From assembly GCA_025449615.1 (NCBI GenBank), contig JANWJA010000040.1, forward strand, positions 1 to 7,870: a stretch of 7,870 nucleotides of DNA, written 5' to 3'. The translations under genes were made by a program, and so were the position numbers. The notes beneath the pieces were generated by a model. That model was not told the DNA's origin and did not search any database. It saw nothing but the letters and a program-made list of their open reading frames with translations. Numbering within the stretch: the first letter of the stretch is position 1; each line of letters opens with the position of its first letter. The stretch comes from Methyloceanibacter sp. (GTDB taxonomy: Bacteria > Pseudomonadota > Alphaproteobacteria > Rhizobiales > Methyloligellaceae). This document shows positions 1-6,380 of the stretch, piece after piece.

Positions 1-46
1 CGGCGCAGGCCATGCTTAAGCCGGTGAGGCGTTGCGATATTTTCAT
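1..46 (-). CDS. Possible 5' end of an unidentified gene, cut by the window edge
   Basis: Reading leftward, an ATG at 46-44 opens a frame encoding MKISQRLTGLSMACA before the sequence ends. A purine-rich GGGAG lies 8 nt upstream of the ATG, good Shine-Dalgarno spacing. A short basic N-terminus (K2, R6) running into Leu/Met/Ala would suit the n-region of a signal peptide or a first membrane helix. Only 15 codons are visible, so neither function nor reality of the gene can be proven. An alternative start is the ATG at 13-11. The next stretch to the left would decide this. No family is assigned. Confidence 0.35.
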   Translation of the reverse strand, partial: MKISQRLTGLSMACA

Positions 47-308
47 TAGCGCCGCTCCCATCACATTGCGGCATGCGCCCGACCCGATTTCCGGCGCTGC
101 ATTCTTAAGCTTCATTCGGAGGCGTGACGCATCCCGTCCTTGTGAACTCAAGCATACACGAAAGAGTTCAGATATTGAGGAAAAAACACCAACAAGCGCC
201 CTGCTGCCCGATCCCCAAGAGTTGTTGCGGTAACCCCGCTAGTTCAAGGTTTTAGGTCAAGATTCGGGCGAATTTTGGCGTGCCACCTGTTGGGCGGCCC
301 ATAGCAAA
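47..308. other. Non-coding stretch between the left-edge gene start and the ldtR terminator
   Basis: No convincing gene is seen here. A plus-strand frame at 12-233 (73 codons) has low-complexity, basic composition, no ribosome binding site and no recognisable motif. The stretch has an AT-rich patch (about 165-190, with a run of six A at 181-186 region) in otherwise GC-rich DNA, which is typical of promoter DNA. It also contains a CTTAAGC heptamer at 104-110; the same heptamer in the other orientation occurs at 14-20. If the minus-strand gene at 46 is real, its promoter should lie in this stretch, but I could not pick out a strong -35/-10 pair. Confidence 0.5.
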
Positions 309-337
309 TCGCCCTGCAAGGCTTCCCTGCAGGGCGA
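309..337 (-). terminator. Rho-independent-type hairpin behind the MarR/LdtR gene
   Basis: A perfect 10-bp inverted repeat (TCGCCCTGCA at 309-318, TGCAGGGCGA at 328-337) encloses a 9-nt loop. It begins 23 nt after the last base of the regulator's stop codon. On the minus strand the stem is followed only by a short TTT, so the U-tract is weak and termination may be partial. The position and the GC-rich perfect stem make a terminator the simplest reading. Confidence 0.65.
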
Positions 338-360
338 GCTTAATTGAGGAGGAAAGCCTC

Positions 361-870
361 TTACAGCTGGTAGCGGATCTGGTCGGTCCAGAATCGCTCC
401 AGGCGGATCAGCGACTTATTGAGCGCCTCGAGATCGTCCATGCCGACGCCGCCGACCTGCTGCAGCGACTTCAACTGCCGCTCGTAGAGCCCGCTCACCA
501 CCTTACAAATATCCTGGCCCTTTGGTGTCAGCCTGACACGAACCGAACGGCGGTCGGTGGTCGAACGCTGGTGATTGATATAACCGGCATCGACCAGCTT
601 CTTCAGGTTGTAAGAGACGTTGGAGCCGAGATAATAACCGCGGCTCGTAAGCTCGCCGGCAGTCAATTCGGCATCGCCTATGTTGTAGAGCAACAGGGCC
701 TGGACGCTATTCACGTCAGTGCGGCCCAGGCGCTCGAATTCGTCCTTGATTACGTCCAGCAACAAGCGGTGCAACCGCTCGACGAGCTTCAAGGAAACCA
801 GATAACGGCCCTTGAGATCATCCGTCGTCTCGACGCCCGTCCGGGCTGTCATGTCCAAAGCTACATTCAT
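361..870 (-). CDS. ldtR: MarR-family winged-helix transcriptional regulator, LdtR-like
   Basis: This 169-residue protein has the MarR layout: an N-terminal dimerisation helix (about 20-48), a winged helix-turn-helix (about 55-117) and a C-terminal dimerisation helix (about 122-165). The recognition helix is around residues 82-97 (GSNVSYNLKKLVDAGY). The wing carries the family D-R-R-S element (D106-S109), followed by a V-R-L-T-P-K-G strand. The helix-turn-helix and the C-terminal RLERFWTDQI match what I remember of LdtR. LdtR is the alphaproteobacterial MarR regulator described in Candidatus Liberibacter asiaticus as controlling an L,D-transpeptidase gene (ldtP) and osmotic stress tolerance. 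The chosen ATG has GAGGG 6 nt upstream; the internal Met7 lacks this. No ldtP is visible in the window. The 138 bp upstream hold strong palindromes that could be its own operators, so autoregulation is inferred. MarR family membership is nearly certain; the LdtR identity is likely but from memory of the sequence. Confidence 0.9.
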   Translation of the reverse strand: MNVALDMTARTGVETTDDLKGRYLVSLKLVERLHRLLLDVIKDEFERLGRTDVNSVQALLLYNIGDAELTAGELTSRGYYLGSNVSYNLKKLVDAGYINHQRSTTDRRSVRVRLTPKGQDICKVVSGLYERQLKSLQQVGGVGMDDLEALNKSLIRLERFWTDQIRYQL

Positions 871-935
871 CGCCTACCCTCGTTAGTGGTGTTACCCCAT
901 CTTTTAGGGCAATATAACGAAGGCAACCTAAGATA

Positions 936-956
936 CGCTTAAGCGGAACGCTTAAG
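936..956. promoter_or_regulatory. Overlapping palindromes, candidate MarR/LdtR operator
   Basis: Two symmetric elements overlap here. CGCTTAAGCG at 936-945 is a perfect 10-bp palindrome. CTTAAGCG (938-945) and CGCTTAAG (949-956) form a perfect 8-bp inverted repeat around GAA, 19 bp in all. Dimeric MarR proteins typically bind inverted repeats of about this size. The site lies 66 nt or more in front of the regulator's ATG and, if the proposed promoter is right, just downstream of its transcription start, a classic repression position. Binding by this regulator is inferred from position and symmetry only. Confidence 0.55.
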
Positions 957-964
957 ATTGCATG

Positions 965-985
965 AAATACAATGTTTAAGTATTT
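965..985. promoter_or_regulatory. Second inverted repeat upstream of the regulator gene
   Basis: AAATAC (965-970) and GTATTT (980-985) form a 6-bp inverted repeat with a 9-nt centre that contains TTTAAG, a near copy of the CTTAAG core found at 938-956. Its dyad is 28 bp from the dyad of the first inverted repeat, a little under three helical turns. It could be a second operator or the AT-rich core of the promoter; symmetry is weaker than at the first site. Confidence 0.35.
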
Positions 986-995
986 GTGATTTCAA
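966..995 (-). promoter_or_regulatory. Possible sigma-70 promoter of the regulator gene
   Basis: On the minus strand, TTGAAA (995-990; 5 of 6 to the -35 consensus) and TGTATT (971-966; 4 of 6 to the -10 consensus) are separated by 18 bp in AT-rich DNA. Transcription would begin near 959, giving an 88-nt leader before the ATG at 870. The proposed -10 overlaps the second inverted repeat, and the first inverted repeat lies directly downstream. Alphaproteobacterial promoters are hard to call by eye, so this is tentative. Confidence 0.3.
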
Positions 996-1008
996 TGAAG
1001 CTTTGAGG

Positions 1009-2112
1009 CTATTCAACGGTTTCGACGTTTGCCTCAAGGTTAAGCTCTTCAGAGACTGGTAACGAGAACCAAGCCTCTATTAGATCGTCATTCACCATAT
1101 CCAATTTTGCCGGAGTCCAAACCGCCGGCCTGCCGTTGCCCGCAATTCTCGCCGCAATGCCCTCTCGGTAATCAGGGCTGGCAATCAAATTGGACATGAG
1201 GCGAAACTCGAGCCGCAACGCCTCGGCAAGGTCGAGCGAGCGGCCGATTTGCATCTGGCGGAAGGCAACTTTTAGCGAGGTCGGGGATTTCTTCCGCATC
1301 TCCGCTGCGATGTCGTGCGCCCATCCCATTTGCTCGCCGCGCTCGGCATCGAGGCCTTCGAGAATTCCGGCAACAGAGTCCGCGGCAAAGATGCGGTCAA
1401 TGGTCGGGATCAGTTTTGCCAGTTCGCCTTCACCGGGATCTTTGTGCAATCCGTCGAGCAAGCGATCGATGGGATGGTTGTCGGCAATGGCATCTTTGAT
1501 GACGGGGAAATGCGTAGCCGGAATGCAATGACTGACGAGCCTGCACCAATGCGCGTCGGCGCGGCCCATGCCGCGCCCGGTCAGGGCGAGATAGATTCCG
1601 ATCCGGTTCGGGAGCCGCGACAGGAAACACGTGCCGCCGATATCCGGCAGGAAGCCGATGCCGACTTGCGGCATTGCCATGCGGAAATTCTCGCCGGCGA
1701 TACAATGGGTGCCGTAAAGCGTGATACCGATGCCGCCGCCGAGAAGCAGACCGTCAATCAGCGGCACGTTTGGCCGGATGAATTTCTCGAGCACCCAGAC
1801 ATGGGAATAGGCAGCGCGGTAAAAGTCCCGGATCGAGTCGGTGGCGCCTTGCGCAATCCATTCGTTCAGCACTTTGAGATCGCCGCCGCTGCAAAAGACC
1901 GTAGGATGTGCCGATTGCATGACAACGCCATAGATATGCGGATTGGCGGCCCAGCTCCGGTAATGCTCGCTCAAGGCATCGAACATTTCACGCGTGAGCG
2001 CGTTCAGCCGCGAGGGCCGGTTGAGCGTGATCACGCCCGCGCGGTCTTTCTCTTCGAACACGATGCCGAGGTGGTCGCTCAAACGCCGAACCCTTTCTCC
2101 GGGGAAATCCAT
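1009..2112 (-). CDS. Enoyl-CoA hydratase/isomerase family protein, 3-hydroxyisobutyryl-CoA hydrolase-like
   Basis: This 367-residue crotonase-fold protein resembles the HIBCH branch, which cleaves 3-hydroxyisobutyryl-CoA in valine breakdown. Visible family marks are GVITLNRPSRLNAL (26-39, CoA-binding start), FCSGGDLK (73-80) and GGGIGI (125-130), which supply oxyanion-hole backbone, then MPQVGIGFLPDIGG (147-160) and FLSRLPNRIGIYLALTG. Length and the long C-terminal half fit HIBCH better than a roughly 260-residue enoyl-CoA hydratase. In HIBCH the middle motif begins M-P-E, and that Glu plus the Asp eight residues on are catalytic. Here the Glu is Gln149 (CAA) and Asp157 is kept, so hydrolase activity is in doubt. 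Start choice: the ATG at 2112 has no Shine-Dalgarno; a TTG at 2082 (residue 11) has AAAGGG 8 nt upstream and gives a natural N-terminus, so translation may begin there. The gene is transcribed toward the ldtR-like gene with 138 bp between them and is head-to-head with the extensin-like gene. Confidence 0.85.
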   Translation of the reverse strand: MDFPGERVRRLSDHLGIVFEEKDRAGVITLNRPSRLNALTREMFDALSEHYRSWAANPHIYGVVMQSAHPTVFCSGGDLKVLNEWIAQGATDSIRDFYRAAYSHVWVLEKFIRPNVPLIDGLLLGGGIGITLYGTHCIAGENFRMAMPQVGIGFLPDIGGTCFLSRLPNRIGIYLALTGRGMGRADAHWCRLVSHCIPATHFPVIKDAIADNHPIDRLLDGLHKDPGEGELAKLIPTIDRIFAADSVAGILEGLDAERGEQMGWAHDIAAEMRKKSPTSLKVAFRQMQIGRSLDLAEALRLEFRLMSNLIASPDYREGIAARIAGNGRPAVWTPAKLDMVNDDLIEAWFSLPVSEELNLEANVETVE

Positions 2113-3069
2113 AAAATCAGGGGCCTGGGGCAGCTAGCATCCCATGGCCAAAACCACAAGTTTCGATCGCTTGCGGCATGTGCTTTCGCCCTTGTCTTAC
2201 TTGCACTTTGCACGCCCGCATGGGCCGACGAGGCCCCACCGCTGCCGGATCGGAACCCGATGCGCGTGCCCCAGCCCAAGGTTGAAAAGCCACCACTGCC
2301 AGGAGAGCTGCCGACCGTGCCCTGGACTACGGACGAGGTCGCGGCGGCCAAGGCCGCGTGCGAGACCGCGCTAAAGGGCCTCACGCTCGAATACGAGCCG
2401 CTCGAACCGATCAAGCAGGGCCTGTGCGGTGCGCCTGCACCGATCCTGCTCAAATCGATCGGCAGCGATCCGAAAGTCACGATCGATCCGGCGGCGACAG
2501 TGAGATGCTCGGTCGCGCGCGGACTTGCCGCTTGGCTGGAGAAATCGGTGCAGCCGGAAGCCAAAGCGAGGTTCGGTTCGCCGGTGGTTACGCTCCACGA
2601 TGCCGCTTCCTATTCCTGCCGGAACCGGAATGGCGCCGCGGTCGGGTTATTGAGCGAGCACGCCCTCGCGAATGCCTTCGATGTTTCGGAATTTGTGTTT
2701 GAGTCCGGCTTGCGCATCACGGTCGCCGAGGCCTGGCCGAAGGTCGTGTCTCCCCCGCTTCCCACTCCGAAGCCACCGGAGAAGGACGCCAAAAGCGAGA
2801 CCGCTGCGACGTCCCCGACGTCGAAACCCTCAGGCTCGAATTCGAGCGAGGTGACCAAGGCCGAGGCTCCAGCCGCCGAGCCGCGCCCTGCCCCACCGCC
2901 GGTGGCCGAAGAGCCCAAGCCCGACCCAACATCGAGCTTCGTGCGCAAAGTGCATGATGATGCCTGCAAGACTTTCGGCACGATACTCGGCCCGGACGCC
3001 GACGCGGCGCACAAGACCCATTTTCATCTCGATATGAAGGAGAGGCGTCACTCTTCCTTCTGCCAATGA
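2071..3069 (+). CDS. Exported extensin-like C-terminal domain protein (M15/VanY-like), start uncertain or frameshifted
   Basis: The frame encodes a signal peptide (about 2158-2226: basic K-F-R, then AACAFALVLLALCTPAWA, cleavage A-W-A|D), a Pro-rich linker and an extensin-like C-terminal domain. That domain resembles LAS/M15 metallopeptidases. Metal-ligand candidates are H (2659) and D (2680) in LSEHALANAFDV, and the H-x-H pair (3019, 3025) in HKTHFHLD. Cysteines near 2503, 2617, 2965 and 3061 could form periplasmic disulfides. A Pro/Lys/Ala-rich insert (about 2755-2930) splits the two halves of the domain. The likely role is in the cell wall, substrate unknown. The start is a problem: no ATG, GTG or TTG lies between 2074 and the signal peptide in this frame. 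The only one near is the GTG at 2071, used here; it lacks a ribosome binding site, adds 28 unlikely residues and lies inside the oppositely oriented upstream gene. An ATG at 2144 in another frame would give MAKTTSFRSLAACAF if one base were added, for instance in TTT at 2161-2163. The true gene is probably 2144-3069 with a one-base deletion. Confidence 0.8.
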   Translation: MVAQTPNPFSGEIHKIRGLGQLASHGQNHKFRSLAACAFALVLLALCTPAWADEAPPLPDRNPMRVPQPKVEKPPLPGELPTVPWTTDEVAAAKAACETALKGLTLEYEPLEPIKQGLCGAPAPILLKSIGSDPKVTIDPAATVRCSVARGLAAWLEKSVQPEAKARFGSPVVTLHDAASYSCRNRNGAAVGLLSEHALANAFDVSEFVFESGLRITVAEAWPKVVSPPLPTPKPPEKDAKSETAATSPTSKPSGSNSSEVTKAEAPAAEPRPAPPPVAEEPKPDPTSSFVRKVHDDACKTFGTILGPDADAAHKTHFHLDMKERRHSSFCQ

Positions 3070-3123
3070 ACGGGCAACCATGAGGCAATCACGCAATTGG
3101 CAGATGGGCAGGCAGAGTGATAG

Positions 3124-4227
<1,104 letters not shown>

Positions 4228-4233
4228 TCAGGC

Positions 4234-4881
4234 CTAATTCGTCACCTTGACGCTCTTGAAGACCAGCCGAGTCTCTTTTTCCTTGTCGAAATTGTCGCCG
4301 GAAAGCCCAAAGCGCCATCCGGACTTGGGCGGCTGGCCGCGAAGATCTCTGACCTTGGTGCCGTTGATATAGAATGACGCGGTGTTACCGCTCGCTTTGA
4401 CGCGAAGCGTATTGGTGCCGCCCGGGGCGGTATTGATCGCCGAGGAATCGATGTTCTCGACGATGGTCTGCCATTTGCCGTCCAGTTTCCGCGCGATCCA
4501 ATATTTGCCACTGTCGAGAATCCCGAATTGGAAATAGTTCTTGTTGTCCAAGCCCCAGAACAGAAGGCCGGCGCCGAGCGTGACCGGATCGCCCTCGGGC
4601 CAGACCACTTCGGAACAAATATCGGCGTTCTCGACCGTGAACGTCACATTGAGGTTGGTTTCGAGGTCGTCGGGCGCAAGTTTCAGCGCGAAGCTCCCGT
4701 CTTTGACCTCGACGGCATTGTTGAGCGCCCAACCGCCGGCGTCGTCGGTAAACTTGTCCTCGAAAATGACCTCGCTACCTTCGTTACCTTCGCAAGCGAG
4801 CGCGCGAACAGGCATCGCGGCGAGCACGATGAGCGCGCACGCGACAAGACACAATTGTCTGAACATGGATGGCTCCCCCAT
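4234..4881 (-). CDS. Exported protein with a probable concanavalin A-like (LamG/DUF1080-type) domain
   Basis: The frame runs from 4881, but the second Met (ATG 4866) is the better start: GGGGGAG lies 6 nt upstream of it, giving 210 residues. The N-terminus is a clear signal peptide (MFRQ, hydrophobic run to about residue 19, then R-A-L-A|C at 21-25). ALA before C25 is a signal peptidase I site; the lipobox is poor, so a periplasmic or secreted soluble protein is favoured over a lipoprotein. The mature part opens with FEDKFTDDAGGW, followed by alternating beta strands (NYFQFGILDSGKYWIARK, TASFYINGTKVRDL, GWRFGLSG, RLVFKSVKVTN). That pattern is typical of laminin-G-like or DUF1080 jelly-roll domains that bind or act on carbohydrates. 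C25 and C84 could form a disulfide. I see no catalytic motif and do not assign an activity. It converges with hemB and diverges from the RDD gene; the link to either is unknown. Confidence 0.75.
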   Translation of the reverse strand: MGEPSMFRQLCLVACALIVLAAMPVRALACEGNEGSEVIFEDKFTDDAGGWALNNAVEVKDGSFALKLAPDDLETNLNVTFTVENADICSEVVWPEGDPVTLGAGLLFWGLDNKNYFQFGILDSGKYWIARKLDGKWQTIVENIDSSAINTAPGGTNTLRVKASGNTASFYINGTKVRDLRGQPPKSGWRFGLSGDNFDKEKETRLVFKSVKVTN

Positions 4882-5036
4882 CAGCCGGCCCCAAAACGCA
4901 TCCTCGCCCCATCCTTAACGCCAACGAGGAATGTCGGCAACCTTGGCTTGTGACGCAGGATCCGAAGACGCTTGTATCCGATCAGAAAAGCACCATGTGT
5001 TGCATCCGTGAGAGTTGATCACCGACAGAGTGAAAG
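4867..5036. promoter_or_regulatory. Divergent intergenic region between the exported-protein gene and the RDD gene
   Basis: About 170 bp separate the ATG at 4866 (minus) and the ATG at 5037 (plus), so promoters for both directions should lie here. Apart from the GGGGGAG ribosome binding site at 4873-4879 (minus), I could not recognise a strong promoter pair, operator palindrome or conserved RNA structure. The RDD gene has no good Shine-Dalgarno sequence, only GAAAG directly against its ATG. Confidence 0.45.
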
Positions 5037-5525
5037 ATGAGCCAACAGCAGACCCTTCCGCCGCGTTCCGGCTATGCCGACATGCCTCACGCCTACGATC
5101 CGGTCGCCCAGCGACGGCTATTCGACGGTGTGCTCGGCAAGCGCTTCATGGCCTTTTTGGTGGACGCCGTGATCATCAGCCTGCTTTGGGTGGTGGCCGG
5201 AATTGCCGTGTTCGTCCTCGGCGTGCTGACGCTCGGACTGGCGTGGCTCCTGTTTGGCGCCATCTTCGCCATTGTGGGGCTCGGCTACAATGCAGTTACC
5301 ATCGGCGGTCCCAATTCCGCGACCATCGGCCAGCGCCTCATGGGGCTCGAAGTCCGAATGTGGTTCGGCGGCAAGGTTACGCCCATCGTCGCGGCCTTCC
5401 ATGCGCTGCTCTTCTGGCTGTCGCTGACCATCTTCTTCCCCATCCTGCTCTGGCCCCTGTTCGATTCGCGGAAACGCTGCCTGCACGACATTTTGGCCGG
5501 CGTGGTTGTGATCAACCGCGTTTAA
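5037..5525 (+). CDS. RDD-family inner membrane protein
   Basis: This 162-residue protein has a polar, Pro/Gln-rich cytoplasmic N-terminus (1-34) followed by an RDD domain. The signature residues are R36 and D43 in GKRFMAFLVDA at the start of the first membrane helix and D151 in RCLHDILAGVVV after the last one. The central TIGQRLMGLEVR (96-107) is also characteristic. Hydrophobic helices are expected at about 38-62, 64-85 and 116-142. RDD proteins are a broad family with mostly unknown function; some have been linked to ion or compatible-solute transport, but nothing here tells which. The stop is 103 bp before bpt on the same strand, so the two may be co-transcribed, though the gap is long enough for a separate promoter. 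Confidence 0.92.
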   Translation: MSQQQTLPPRSGYADMPHAYDPVAQRRLFDGVLGKRFMAFLVDAVIISLLWVVAGIAVFVLGVLTLGLAWLLFGAIFAIVGLGYNAVTIGGPNSATIGQRLMGLEVRMWFGGKVTPIVAAFHALLFWLSLTIFFPILLWPLFDSRKRCLHDILAGVVVINRV

Positions 5526-5628
5526 TGTGGGCTCTCAGCCTGCCGCTACGACTTGGCGCTTGATTTTTGCAGGCTTGCTCTGATCCAATAGGCTTCTTGG
5601 GCAAGCGGGATCGATTCCAGGCAAAGGC

Positions 5629-6378
5629 ATGAGCGAGCATAAGAGCAATTTTCCGGAATTCTATATTACCGCCCCGCAGCCCTGCCCCTACATTCCAGGC
5701 AAGCTCGAACGGAAGCTGTTCACCCACCTCACCAAGGACAAGTCGAATTTCCTGATCGACAACTTGCTGAAAGGCGGCTTCCGCCGGAGCCAGAACATCG
5801 CCTATATGCCCTATTGCGATGCCTGCTCGGCTTGTGTGCCGGTCAGGATCGTGGTGGGCGAGTTCGAGCCGAAGCGCTCGCTAAAACGAATCGCCCGCGC
5901 CAACTATGATCTTGTGGCGACACGGACGCGCCCCTCGCCGAGCTCCGAGCAATATTCGCTGTTCCGCTGCTATATCGATGCGCGCCATGGCGACGGCGGC
6001 ATGGCGGAGATGAGCGTGCTCGATTACTCGCTGATGGTCGAGGACAGCGTGGTCGAGACCTGCGTCACCGAATATCGCCTCAAGCCGAATCAGAATGGAG
6101 AGGCGCCGCTGATGGCGGTCTCGCTCAGCGACCGGCTCAGCGACGGCATCTCGATGGTGTACAGCTTCTACAATCCGGACGTGCCCGCGCGCAGTCTCGG
6201 CACCTATATGATCCTCGAGCAGGTCGAATACGCCCGGAAGCACGGCATCCCTTACGTCTATCTCGGCTATTGGATCGAGGGATCGCGGAAGATGCGCTAC
6301 AAGAACCGCTTCCAGCCGCAGGAGCAGCTCACCTCGAAGGGCTGGGTGCGGACCCCCTCCGAACATACAGACAAGTAA
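5629..6378 (+). CDS. bpt: Aspartate/glutamate leucyltransferase (bacterial N-degron L/D,E-transferase)
   Basis: Bpt moves leucine from Leu-tRNA to proteins with N-terminal Asp or Glu, marking them for ClpS/ClpAP degradation (EC 2.3.2.29); it belongs to the ATE arginyltransferase family and acts in the cytoplasm. At 249 residues it is full length. The N-terminal domain carries CPYIPGKLERKLFTHL (19-34) and RRSQNIAYMPYCDACSACVP (52-71) with Cys63, Cys66 and Cys69. The C-terminal GNAT-like transferase domain carries DRLSDGISMVYSFYNPD, RSLGTYMILEQVEYAR and YVYLGYWIEGSRKMRYKNRF, all strongly conserved in this family. Eukaryotic ATE1 has been reported to bind an iron-sulfur cluster through N-terminal Cys residues; whether C19/C63/C66/C69 do something similar here is unknown. 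The ATG has AGG 7 nt upstream. The gene ends 2 bp from convergent parC. Confidence 0.95.
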   Translation: MSEHKSNFPEFYITAPQPCPYIPGKLERKLFTHLTKDKSNFLIDNLLKGGFRRSQNIAYMPYCDACSACVPVRIVVGEFEPKRSLKRIARANYDLVATRTRPSPSSEQYSLFRCYIDARHGDGGMAEMSVLDYSLMVEDSVVETCVTEYRLKPNQNGEAPLMAVSLSDRLSDGISMVYSFYNPDVPARSLGTYMILEQVEYARKHGIPYVYLGYWIEGSRKMRYKNRFQPQEQLTSKGWVRTPSEHTDK

Positions 6379-6380
6379 GC

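Noticed and set aside
12..233. 73-codon plus-strand frame in the left non-coding stretch
   Set aside because: No ribosome binding site, basic low-complexity translation, and it runs over the likely promoter of a minus-strand gene.
280..942. 220-codon plus-strand frame antisense to the ldtR-like gene
   Set aside because: It covers the regulator exactly on the opposite strand, has no ribosome binding site and no recognisable motif; the minus-strand protein is a clear MarR family member.
1315..2070. Long plus-strand open frame antisense to the hydrolase-like gene, continuous with the extensin-like frame
   Set aside because: It is explained by GC-rich codon use of the minus-strand gene. The translation has no domain character, and the signal peptide beginning near 2158 shows the exported protein cannot start so far upstream.
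3061..3102. Inverted repeat TGCCAAT ... ATTGGCA between the extensin-like gene and hemB
   Set aside because: Seven base pairs with a 28-nt spacer and overlapping the end of the upstream gene is weak; no T-run follows and no known regulator is implied.
5537..5589. 7-bp inverted repeat (AGCCTGC/GCAGGCT) and a TTGATT/TCCAAT pair with 18-bp spacing upstream of bpt
   Set aside because: The loop is 25 nt without a T-run after the stem, and both promoter hexamers match only 4 of 6; neither stands above chance in this base composition.
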